DNA of 64,000 nucleotides, from the NCBI GenBank assembly GCA_014529385.2, contig CM043966.1:40420037-40484036 (forward strand). The letters are read 5' to 3'. A model generated the notes under the pieces. The model did no database searches, was not told where the DNA came from, and saw only the letters and a program-made list of their open reading frames with translations. Within the stretch, counting starts at the first letter, position 1; each line of letters begins with the position of its first letter. The DNA comes from Adiantum capillus-veneris. Taxonomy: Eukaryota; Streptophyta; Polypodiopsida; Polypodiales; Pteridaceae. Position numbers and translations under genes: made by a program. Positions 54,900 through 64,000 of this stretch are shown here, one piece after another.

Positions 54900-57415
54900 A
54901 ATGCCCTAAATTTTTAGGTATATCTTTTAATTGTAAGGGCCTTACTGACCCTTCTAGACCCTAGCAATCAAAAATTGGGTGCATGATTTGTCATTGCTCC
55001 CTGATTTCATATGTCTCCAAAAAATTAAGAGGAGGTGTTGCTATTGGAATTTATTGCAAATGGACTTACCTGATCACCAAAGTACAACAATCAGAAAAAG
55101 TATTTTGGGTAGTAGCAACCTTCTTAGATCCCATTATCTATGCCGTGGTCAGTTTGTATGCTTCTTGTTCCATTACAAATAGATATTTATGTTGGTAAGA
55201 ACTGATCCATCTTCCTAGAAATATTTTTCTATGGAAAGAGATTTCAATATGGTTGAACATATTGTAGATAAAGCCAAAGACAATTAATCTCTAGTAATGA
55301 AAAAGATCATTGGACTACCATGGTTGAAACCTTAAACTTGATTGATCTATGTAAAGATTCTGGTCTCACTTGTAGTAATATACAAGTAGGTTCATGCTAC
55401 AATTTTCTAGACTAGAAAAGATGTATATGAGAATGTTTATAAGGCTAGTGGGCCTCACCTTGATCAGCCTCTGTTTGGTATTGCCAGTATTAAAAAAGGT
55501 GCAAGATATTCTTGAAAACTCCTTTGCACTATACTCCTTTCCTGCCAAAGCATGGGAGTACTCTGTGAAAGAGATTCAAAATACCTTCACCAGTTATAAG
55601 AGGATTCCTAAGGACATTAAGATGAAGACAAGAATGAAGATAAGTGGGGAGATGCTTCATCTAGAAGAATATCTTTCCAAATCTGACCCTCCCCCTGCCA
55701 GACTCTTAGAGCTTAGAGTTTCTCTCAACCAAGAAGATCTCCTTGAGGCTAACAATTCCCTTGCCTCATTAGATAATTTTGGGTTGGTAAAATAGATAAG
55801 TCTACCAAGGCCATGTATGATTTATTGAAGAAGAAAAAAATCCAAAAACTTCATCTCCTATTTGAACGAAAACAGTGGTAACTTGGCTAAGTCACACAAA
55901 GACAATATTCAAATAGTCCATGAGTTCTTTACAAATATTTTCTCTGGTCTCCCAAAGAGAGATAGGGATATACAAGAAGCTAGAGCTCACATAGGTCTGA
56001 TCAAAAGGAAGAATATGGCTCCCAACATAACACACATCCTTGACCAACCCATCTCTCTTGGGGAGGTTGAAACTATTTCTATTCTCAAGACTGGTAAATC
56101 TCCTGGAGCAGATGACATTCCCGATGAATTCTACATTTAGTGAAAGATTTTATTTCCCCATATCTTCTCTTGGTGTGGCAAGAATATATTAGAAAAGCAT
56201 CTCTTCGTGTTAATATCAACACTGGTGCTGTTAAACTTATTCATACAAAGGGAGAATCCCAGTAATTGGAGACTCATTACATGTCTGACTTCTATTTATA
56301 AAGTATTTTCCATGTCGTTAGCTAGGAGACTTATCCCTCTTATGTATGAGTTTATACTACAAGAGCAAAAAAGATTGACCAAAGGTAGATTCACATTGGA
56401 TGCAATAATTACTTTGTGGGAGGGCCTGGAGCAGGCTGCTCAGAATGGACATGACTTTTTTTTCTTTAAAGTTGATTTTGATAAAGCATATGACAGAATG
56501 GAGTTAGAGTTTATATTGTAGTCACTGCATGACATGGTTTGGGCATAAGCTTCATTAAATTTGTGTATGTTCTCTTTGGTATTGCTTTTGCTAGAATATC
56601 TCTCATGTAATTGCTCTAATGAAGTCTATCAGACAAGGTTGTCCTCTTACCCCTCTGCTTTTTTATATTGCCTCTGATGCTCCTGGGTGGCTTGTCAAGA
56701 AGAAAATGCGAGATGGTAGTCTCAAAGGGATCAAGATCATTGGTTCTCCAAGTGATATATGTCTACAAATGTTTACAGATAACACCAATGCACTTCTTAA
56801 TCCAGATGAAGAATCATTTGATGCTTTTATGGAATGTCTCATATTATTTTTCCAAGCAATTGGTTCCGTAATAGACCATCAAAAAACTGGTTTTAAGTCC
56901 TCCAATGGAACTACCCCTAACTCTATTACTGTTGTAGGCTGTCAAGTTATTCTTGATGGACAAATATTTAGGTTATTGGGTATACCCATGGGATTTAAGG
57001 TCGCAATGAATCAAAGATGGGAAATGGTTCTTGCATAAGTTTAGAAAAAACATTGTCCTCAAGGGCTTTTGTGTTGAATCATTATCTATTGCCTTCCTTG
57101 ATCTATTTCCTTTTCTGTTGGAAGCCTTCCAAAACTCAGATCCTGTAAGTTATCTCTCTATCCAGAAGATTTTTGTGGGGAGGAACATCAAATTTAGGTA
57201 GAATTCCCAAGGTAGCTTGCAGAACAACTTGTATGCATAAGATAAGGGGGAGACTTGGTATCTTGGACATGGAAAGAATGACACAAAAAATGGTTGGGAA
57301 GTGGATAGTCAAAGCTATGGAAAGTGAGGATTTCTAGGCTTGTCTAATCAAAAGACACATACCTAAATTTTGTCTGTAGGAGTACACGGTCTGGACTAAC
57401 CTCTCTCTATGGGAT
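54900..57415 (+). mobile_element. L1-like LINE, degraded ORF2
   Basis: The AP-endonuclease region is suggested by ISFNCKGLTDPSRP and RGGVAIGIYCKWTYLI (54905-55100). Then come a linker rich in charged residues (55394-55792) and the RT: EVETISILKTGKSPGADDIP near 56070-56130 (the K-S-P-G-x-D block), NWRLITCLTSIYKVFSMSLA, LARRLIPLMYEFIL, FFFKVDFDKAYDRMELEF, SIRQGCPLTPLLFYI, and FTDNTNAL near 56772, where the catalytic F/Y-A-D-D is damaged to F-T-D-N. The C-terminal part has FLWGGTSNLGRIPKVAC and GRLGILDMERM (57170-57280). Many stops. The 3' poly-A was not seen because the copia element begins at once. Confidence 0.82.
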
Positions 57416-57642
57416 TGTTACCATACACATGTGGTACTGAAGTGTGTGAACACACTAGGACCGCCGGGGCATTTTTTCCCTCTTTAGGAGGTTTTTTCCC
57501 CGGAGCATTGTATATACGCCCATCACTCTAGGGCTATTCATCTTTCCATTGCATACTAAGTAGCACACTCTCTATAGTGTGCCTTGAGCTTCCTTCCTCT
57601 TCTCTAGGCTGTGTGCGTTTCTGTGCAACCCTAATTCCAACA
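57416..57642 (+). repeat. 5' LTR of copia element, start uncertain
   Basis: The end CCAACA at 57642 is fixed by the PBS. The start is either TGTTACC at 57416 or TGTGTGAAC at 57443, and no second LTR is available to decide. A TATATA box lies at 57511-57516. Confidence 0.65.
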
Positions 57643-57644
57643 AT

Positions 57645-57656
57645 TGGTATCAGAGC
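57645..57656 (+). other. Primer-binding site, initiator-Met tRNA, copia element
   Basis: TGGTATCAGAGC, the standard plant copia PBS complementary to the 3' end of initiator tRNA-Met, 2 bp after the LTR. Confidence 0.95.
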
Positions 57657-58007
57657 AGGTTGCATCCTCCCGGGCTTAGTCGCCAGCTTCTCCAGCACAT
57701 GCCTGCTCACTAGTTTCTCCGATTTCAGTGAGCTTTGGCAAGCGTTCGCAGGTCGAATTTTTTTTTGGAAGAACTCGTAGAGCTCAGTCTGCTCAGATTC
57801 TTGTTTCGGGCTCATTTCGGTCTCCGTTTTCACTACAGGCAGTACCGCACAGGCTATTTTGTCATTTTGTGCAAAATTTCTATCAGTGTCGTTTTCTGCA
57901 TAACAGGTGCCTCATAGTCTTCTACGGTTTGTGCTATATAGCACGTGTTGTTCCCGCTCCGTTTCTCCTATTTTCGGACAGTTTTCACATCAGGTGCAGC
58001 ATTTACC

Positions 58008-59180
58008 ATGGCTGACAACAACATAGATGTGTTCAAGATGTTTGATGCTGAGGACAAGCTGGATGGGGACAAATACCCTATGTGGTCTTATATGATGCAA
58101 CATGTTCTTGTGTAAAAGGGCGTCTAGAAGATTGTGCAGGGTATTGATGTACGTCTTGGTTCTGAGGATGTAGGCGATGTTGTAGGTCTTGCTGCAAGGA
58201 TTGCTGCTATTAGACTTGTTTTGGCTACAGCAGAACAAGCTCGTTGGGATGTAAAGGATGCACAGGCTCATGCATTGATTGCGTTTTCTGTGAAGTGCAC
58301 CATTGTTTCTCACATTCGTTCAGCAAAATCTGCAAAACAGGCTTGGGATATTCTAGCAGGTCTTTATGCAAGCCACAATGAGGCTAAAATTGATTTGCTA
58401 CGTAAAGATCTGGAGTCAAAGATTATGCATGAGGAAGATGATATGGACACTTTCCTTGCTAGTGTCAAGGATACCCATGAGAAACTTATTTCTGCAAGTG
58501 AAGTCATTTCAGGCAGTTCCCTTATGCAGACTGTTCTTGATGCCTTACTAGATTCCTACCAAACTAGTACTTGGAGACTAATGACCCAAGGAAATCCTGA
58601 AGTTGTCAAGTTTGATGCATTATGTACATTGCTGTTGCAAGAGTCACTTTCCAGGAAAAACAGAACTAGGCAGCGTGCAATTGAACAGGCTTTTATTGCT
58701 TCTCAAAGAAAGGGTGGTAGCAGCAATGCGGCCACTTCTTATGGTTCTGCTACTAGTGGCAAAACTTCTATTACTAATGCTTCTTCTGGCAGCAATTCAT
58801 CTGGAAATTCTGGTGATAAGAGCAAAAAGAAGATGCGTTGCCATTATTATAAAGCTAATGATCACTTGATCAAGTCGTGTCCTAAGTTGAAGACCAAAGA
58901 GGCTAAGAAGAAAGAGGGTGGTTCTGGCAGCAATTCATCTGGAAATTCTGGTGATAAGAGCAAAAAGAAGATGCGTTGCCATTATTATAAAGCTAATGAC
59001 CACTTGATCAAGTCGTGTCCTAAGTTGAAGACCAAAGAGGCTAAGAAGAAAGAGGGTGGTTCCACTGCAAATGCTGGTTCCACTACAAATGCAGCCATTG
59101 TTGATTCTTCTATGAAAGGAGACTGTGTTGTTGATGTTGATGCAGAATGGGCTTTTAGTGCAGAGTGCACTTACAATCCT
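58008..59180 (+). pseudogene. Copia gag with duplicated zinc knuckle
   Basis: An ATG at 58008 reads MADNNIDVFKMFDAEDKLDG. Stops follow at 58113 and 58125, after which the frame is open. UBN2-type gag follows (WDVKDAQAHALIAFSVKCTI, AWDILAGLYASHNEAK, EEDDMDTFLASVKDTHEKL), then a Ser/Gly/Lys linker and the knuckle CHYYKANDHLIKSC (CX2-x-CX4HX4C variant with Tyr in place of the second Cys). The linker-knuckle block of 46 codons occurs twice in tandem (58785-58922 and 58923-59060). The second Cys is absent in both copies, so zinc binding is doubtful. Gag would form the particle. Confidence 0.85.
58785..59060 (+). repeat. Tandem duplication of 138 bp inside copia gag
   Basis: Two adjacent 138 bp copies (58785-58922, 58923-59060) differ by one silent T/C change in an Asp codon. 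The unit encodes SGSNSSGNSGDKSKKKMRCH and the rest of the knuckle region, and keeps the frame. Confidence 0.97.
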
Positions 59181-60461
59181 GCTGTCCATGATGCATGCTT
59201 GTCAGTTGCTGCAGATTCACATGTGTGGTATTTTGACAATGGTGCTACAAAGCACATAACCTCGCATCGTGAATTGTTTACCTCTCTCGAGTCTGTCCCT
59301 CATGGGAATTCAATCACTTATGCCAACAATGCCTCTTATCCGGTTCAGGGAGTTGGAAAGATTGTGCTTACTGCTGCAAATGGCAGTTCCTTCACACTTG
59401 TTGATGCACTTTATGTACCTGGTATCAAGAAGAATCTCTTGTTTGTATCCGCACTTGCTAGACTTGGACTTGTAGTCAAATTTGTGGATGAAAGATGTAC
59501 AGTTCATGATCTCAGTTTTGGTGATGAAATTGTTGCATCTGGCCTTTTGTGTCGTGGGTTGTATAAGCTCACTTTGTATGACAAGTGTGGACAAAATTTT
59601 GCAAATGCTATTGCAGATTCAAGGGCTATTTCAGATGAAAAACTTTGGCATGCACATTTTGGTCATCTGAATTTTGCCAGTTTGTTGCGTTTGCAGAAAT
59701 CTCATATGGTTGCTTCTTTTCCGCCTCTTGAAGCACCTGTCAAACATGTTTGTGAAGGCTGTATTTTGGGTAAGATGCATCGTTCTAAGTTTCCAAAGGA
59801 TGGTTCAGTTCGGGCCACATGCAGGTTGCAGCTTGTGCATAGTGATGTTTGTGGGCCCATGCAAACTCCATCCTTGGGCAATTACCTTTACTTCGTGACT
59901 TTCATTGATGATTACTACAGGCATGCATGGGTACGTCCGCTTAAAGCAAAGTCCAAAGTTTTTATGTGCTTCAAACAATTTCTCGCTATGGCTGAAAATG
60001 TCTCGAAATGTACTACGGGCACCCTCCGTTCCGATCGAGGGGGGGAGTATATGTCTCATGAATTTAATGCATTTCTGGCTAGTCGTGGGATAAAACACCA
60101 ATGTAAAGTGCCTTATACACCTCAACAAAATGGTGTTGTTGAGAGGAAAAACAGGTCACTGACGGAAATGGCACGATGTATGGTCAAAAGTCAAGCTTTG
60201 CCACATTCTTTTTTGCTTGAGGCCATCATGTGTGCCACTTATGTACTTAACAGGTGTCCTACGAAAGCTTTGAAGTCTATTACTTCATATGAAGCATGGC
60301 ATGATAGAAAGCCTTCTATTGAGCACATGCATGTTTTTGGTTGTTTGGCATATGCTTTGGTTGCACAAACACAATGCAGAAAATTGGATGATAAGGCTGT
60401 CAAATGTATTTTTGTTGGTTATAGTGATGAAAGCAAAGGTTACATGTTATATCATCCGTAA
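59181..60461 (+). pseudogene. Copia protease and integrase
   Basis: Protease: WYFDNGATKHITSHRELF, where the triad D-S-G is D-N-G, then YVPGIKKNLLFVSALARLGL. Pre-integrase zinc domain: LWHAHFGHLNFASLLRLQKS and HVCEGCILGKMHRSKFP (H-x3-H ... C-x2-C). Integrase core: LVHSDVCGPMQTPSLGNYLY (first Asp), LRSDRGGEYMSHEFNAFL (second Asp), YTPQQNGVVERKNRSLTEMA (Glu). The end has FGCLAYALV and KAVKCIFVGYSDESKGY, then a stop at 60459. All three integrase catalytic residues are present. Confidence 0.9.
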
Positions 60462-61968
60462 ACAAAGCGTATTCTGGTTTCACGGGATATAGTGTTTGTG
60501 AAAGATTTTCTTCAGCCCTTGCTGTCATGTACTAGAGACAGTAATGTAAGCTCACAAGACATTTATGACACTTTGTTGCCTCTTTTTAGTGGTGGAAATA
60601 TGAATGTAATTTCCAAAGAGGCAAATGTACAGCCTATGGGGGTTTCTGAAAATGTACTGATGCAGATGTACATGATGTACTTGATGAGGAAAGGGCTGAA
60701 AATGAGCAGGCTAGAGGTATGCCAAAATGGTTGGTGCACACTTTGCGTGATAGTAAATTGGATGCACCTTTGTCTAGTCGTACTCGTTCAAGCTCTTGCC
60801 ATGCATCTTATGCATCAGATTGTTATGTTTTGGCTGTATCTAGCTTACATGATGTTGAGGAGCCTCTGTCATTTGATGAAGCACATAATTCAAAAAATTG
60901 GATGGCTACCATGCAATCAGAATATGATGCACTTATAGAAAATGACACATGGATTTTATGTGATTTGCCTCCTGTCAAAAAGTCCATTGGTACAAAGTGG
61001 GTTTACGAGTTGAAACGCAAGCCGGATGGTGAGATTGATCGCCATAAGGCTCGACTTGTTGCAAAGGGTTATGCACAACAAAAAGGCATAGATTATGAAG
61101 AGGCTTTTTCTCCCACTTGTCGTATGACTACTATGCATTTTATATGTGCATTGGCAGCTCATTTTGGTTGGGATGTACAACAATCAGACATTGTTACTGC
61201 TTTCTTGAATGGTGAGATATTTGAGGAAGTTTATGTAACGCATCCTCGTGGTTTTGTCGTAAAATGACAAGAGGACAAAGTGTGCAGATGTAAGAAGGCT
61301 TTCTATGGATTGAAGCAATCTCCTCGTGCTTGTTATGAGAAAGCAGACACTCATTTGGTTAAACGAGGCTTTCGTTACAATCCAATAGAAAGCACATTGT
61401 ATCTAAAGCGTGAGGGTGATGTACTTCTCATTGTGGTTCTTTATGTCGATGATTTGTTAATCACTGGACCAAATGAGAGACATATTGCTGAATTTAAGGC
61501 TGATTTGAATGCTACTTTCAAGATGAAAGATTTGGGGCTCTTGCATCATTACTTGGGTATACAATTTAAGTAGTGTGATGGTGGTATTGCCTTGTGTCAG
61601 CAAAGTTACATAGAGACATTGCTATGTAAGTTTGGACTTGAGGATTGCAAACCTATTGCCACTCCCATGAAAACAGGTTTAAAGTTGAGTCTACATGTTG
61701 CTGGTGATCCTGCTGATGTCACTCTTTACCAAACTGTTGTTGGCTGCCTCATTTATGTATGCAACACGAGTCTAGATGTTCAGTTTGCAGTCTCATAGGT
61801 GAGCAAATTTTTGCATAGCCCACGGTCTAAGCATTGGCAGGCTGTCAAGAGGATTTTCCACTACCTTAGTGGCACTTTACATCTTGACTTGTTTTATCCC
61901 AAGGGGGATCATTGCCACTAGACTTACATGCTTTTTGGGACTCAGATTGGGCTGGTTGTTTTGACACG
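60462..61968 (+). pseudogene. Copia reverse transcriptase and partial RNase H
   Basis: After a stop and a frameshift the linker continues (WLVHTLRDSKLDAPLSSRTR). The RT reads NWMATMQSEYDALIENDTW, KWVYELKRKPDGEIDRHKAR, DVQQSDIVTAFLNGEIFEEV (motif A Asp), a stop at 61265, KAFYGLKQSPRACY, the catalytic LYVDDLLITG at 61439-61468, MKDLGLLHHYLGIQFK, a stop, then GLEDCKPIATPMKTGLKL and YQTVVGCLIYVCNTS. RNase H starts (SKHWQAVKRIFHYLSGTLH) and breaks off around 61968. Palm residues are intact; four stops lie within it. Confidence 0.88.
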
Positions 61969-61969
61969 C

Positions 61970-63140
61970 TCTGAGCGGGATGGAAACACACAGAATGCCT
62001 CTATAATGACCCTACACACACACTCTTGGGATGATATACACACACACTATGGGGCACCACTTGGCTTATACAACCCACCTGGCCGAGACAGGGAACACAC
62101 CGATGGAGTGAGAGGAGAGAGACTATCCACTTGCCCACTCCACACAGAGAGAGAGAGACACACACACACACCCAGAAACTCAGCTCAAAAGAGGAGAAAT
62201 TCTGATGTTAATATAAAATTGAGCTTGGGCCAACACCAATGGGACAAATAGCTCACACAATATGGGTAAAATATGCCCGATACAATCACAAATTGGAACA
62301 GAAGCTTCGCTCATAGGAGGAACTTACACAGCCAAAAAAGAAAAAAAAAACAGTGAGGAATTTGGCAAAATGGAGAGCGCCATCGTGTCCGAAATGGCCC
62401 AAAACCCCAGTCTACAATGTCAAAGTGCCCAAATCCGACCTCGGATGAGTAGTTTATGGCCAAAACAGGCTCCAAAAACCCCAAAAACACAGTTGCGACT
62501 GTTCCTCCTCTCTCCTCCACGTTTTTTCTGGTCTTATCTCTATTTTTTCAGTGTCCACACTTAGATTTATTACTTGGGCACCCTTGGCCTTTTACTTGAC
62601 CTCAAACGGCGGACCCCGAACAGGCCAAAAACTGGCTTTGCTTTGCATAGTTGTCACCTTTTTGCATCCATCCGCACACCTACCACTCAACTTTTTCCAA
62701 TAATGCATCCTGCCACCACATGAACTCGCCCCAAAATATGGTCCTCATGATGACCTTTCTACATAATTATCACAATAAAACACCCACATTGTGTCAGTAC
62801 TCATCCACGTGCAAGTATTGACCCCATTCGACCTCCTGACGCCACTAGATGCCATCTGACGCACCTGCTTACCTCATGTCGTCGGCCCGCGGATAGCTTT
62901 CTCGAGAATTTTTACGCGCTACCAACTCCTCATTATTATAGAAAAAACACACTGGTACTGGTGATAGTGAAAATCGATGCACTATGTACATGTTGTCCTA
63001 CCTATACACATGTGGGCCCCACATAACCACCTGGCTTTGGAAAATGGGCAATCCTTTATTCGATGCACCATGCATGGGTATGTACATATGCGCAATCCCT
63101 TGCTCCAAAATCTCCTGAAATAATTTCCCCATCCCCTAGC
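61970..63140. repeat. Probable 3' LTR region of the minus-strand gypsy element
   Basis: Non-coding sequence with CA- and GA-rich patches (near 62010-62175) lies between the copia break and the end of a minus-strand gypsy polyprotein. On the minus strand the polyprotein stop is followed by AGGGGATGGGGAAA (63124-63137), a fair polypurine tract. The LTR should therefore lie below about 63123. No second copy exists in the window to fix its edges. Confidence 0.45.
63124..63137 (-). other. Candidate polypurine tract of minus-strand gypsy
   Basis: Minus-strand reading AGGGGATGGGGAAA, 12 bp after the stop region of the polyprotein. Position and composition fit; the following base pair is not TG, so the exact LTR start is unclear. 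Confidence 0.45.
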
Positions 63141-63148
63141 TTGCTAGA

Positions 63149-64000
63149 TCATTCATGATCAGCAGCAGCAAAAAGAGATGTGAGACTCGCCGCGTCACAG
63201 GTCTCCTCATCCCTCACCAACATTACTTGCTCCACAGACATCTCATCTTGCTCCACCATCATTAACCTGGCATGGTACAATTTAAGACGCAATCCATTTA
63301 CCCTTGACTTATGCAGAATCCCATCCAAGTTAGCCAACTGATATGTATTTTTTGGAAAACACTCCACTACCTTGAAAGGGCCTTCCCACTTAATCTGAAA
63401 CTTCTTTTGGAAGGTGTTGTCCAGCTTACTGCTGTAGCGCAAAACCAAGTCATGTTTCTTGATACCTTTAGTTTTGACCTTTTCATTTATCTTTGCCAAA
63501 GCCTTATCCTGCATCTACCCATAATGTTCCAATGCACTCATTCTATCCAGCTAAACCTCTTGTAACTGTAAGAGCCTCTCTTTGAATGCATCACTAGGTG
63601 GCCCAAGCAACTTCTCTAGCATCTTTACTGCAGGAAACTCTACTTCCACAGGCAGTAGTGCTTCCTTTCCATATACCAAATGAAATGGGGTAAACCCTGT
63701 ACCTGTCTTCACCGAAGTACGATAAGCCCATAATGCACTAGGCAATTCCAAATCCCAATTCTTTCTTTGGTGCTCTGTCACTTTCGAAAAGATTTGTACA
63801 AAATCACCATTGAATCTTTCATTCAATCCATTACACTGTGGGTAATAAGGAGTGGTATGCTGGTGCCTAATCTTCATCTTCATGCATAAGAAGTCTATCA
63901 GTTTAGCTCTAAATCCTGGCCCCTTATCTGAAAGTAGCTCTAGTGGCACCCCAAACTTGCAACATATTTCATCGTACACAAATTTTGCCACATTCTTTGC
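63149..64000 (-). pseudogene. Gypsy integrase, C-terminal half, continues beyond window
   Basis: On the minus strand from the right edge: FVYDEICCKFGVPLELLSDK with the second catalytic Asp, PYYPQCNGLNERFNGDFVQI with the catalytic Glu, WDLELPSALWAYRTSVKTGT and HLVYGKEALLPVEVEFPAVK. Two in-frame TAG stops near 63548 and 63515 split it from KGIKKHDLVLRYSSKLDNTF, KWEGPFKVVECFPKNTYQLA and SRVNGLRLKLYHARL. It ends with an acidic tail at 63149. It lacks a recognisable chromodomain. This is a third gypsy lineage, distinct from elements 1 and 2; the rest lies outside the window. Confidence 0.88.

Larger units (their letters stand above)
57416..61968 (+). mobile_element. Ty1/copia element, 3' end missing
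   Basis: A short 5' LTR, an initiator-Met PBS, gag with duplicated zinc knuckle, protease, integrase, RT and the beginning of RNase H follow in copia order (integrase before RT). The reading stops in RNase H near 61968 (HAF-x-DSDWAGCFDT-like), where unrelated sequence starts. No 3' LTR is present in the window. There are two stops early in gag and about six more disruptions downstream, yet a 775-codon stretch is open, so this is one of the younger insertions here. Confidence 0.88.

Noticed and set aside
62010-62175. CA- and GA-rich patches after the copia element considered as its 3' LTR or a LINE tail
   Set aside because: They do not match the copia 5' LTR and there is no poly-A; they fit better as part of the neighbouring gypsy LTR.

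Overview
The window looks like a retrotransposon-packed intergenic stretch of a large land-plant genome. It contains Ty3/gypsy, Ty1/copia, L1-like LINE, Penelope-like and Helitron sequences nested in or abutting each other. Two elements have primer-binding sites matching the plant tRNA-Asp 3' end, and one has the classic initiator-Met site. No rRNA, tRNA, CRISPR array or bacterial-type operon was seen. The style of the elements, a Penelope-like element beside very long gypsy elements, suggests a seed-free plant such as a fern. That is an inference, not a proof. Almost every coding region carries stops or frameshifts, so most entries are decayed copies.

Layout. 1-4095: minus-strand scraps of gypsy reverse transcriptase, copia gag, and a gypsy gag-to-integrase copy that lacks most of its RT. 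4100-8640: a plus-strand decayed gypsy whose integrase tail and LTR start occur in three direct copies. 9027-9138: a (GA)n microsatellite. 9560-10400: six degenerate units of a ~145 bp AT-rich tandem repeat. 11362-27550: element 1, a ~16 kb gypsy element with a ~0.93 kb 5' LTR and a 3' LTR cut to 111 bp. 27551-29215: a truncated minus-strand Helitron helicase. 29600-30134 and 48809-49435: one gene-like exon series split by element 2. 30135-48808: element 2, an 18.7 kb gypsy element with two 912 bp LTRs and a probable 5 bp target duplication. 49591-50950: an unrecognised minus-strand, exon-like gene. 50950-53450: a Penelope-like element. 54900-57415: an L1-like LINE. 57416-61968: a copia element with no 3' end. 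61970-64000: the 3' part of a minus-strand gypsy element.

Elements 1 and 2 are the core of the window. They share an unusual plan: LTR, tRNA-Asp PBS, ~1.6 kb leader, gag with a novel-looking N-terminal domain and several zinc knuckles, protease, RT/RNase H (deleted in element 1), two successive HHCC zinc modules, integrase, ~2.5 kb spacer, and a second large gene. That gene encodes a coiled-coil protein of about 1,100 residues found in both elements. Each element also carries its own dispersed family of long palindromes centred on ATCGCGAT. The palindromes lie only in the LTR, the leader before gag-pol and the spacer before the accessory gene, never in coding sequence. Element 2 additionally has a second retropepsin-like segment downstream of integrase. 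This matched pairing of cis palindromes with an accessory protein gene is the best candidate here for an undescribed system.
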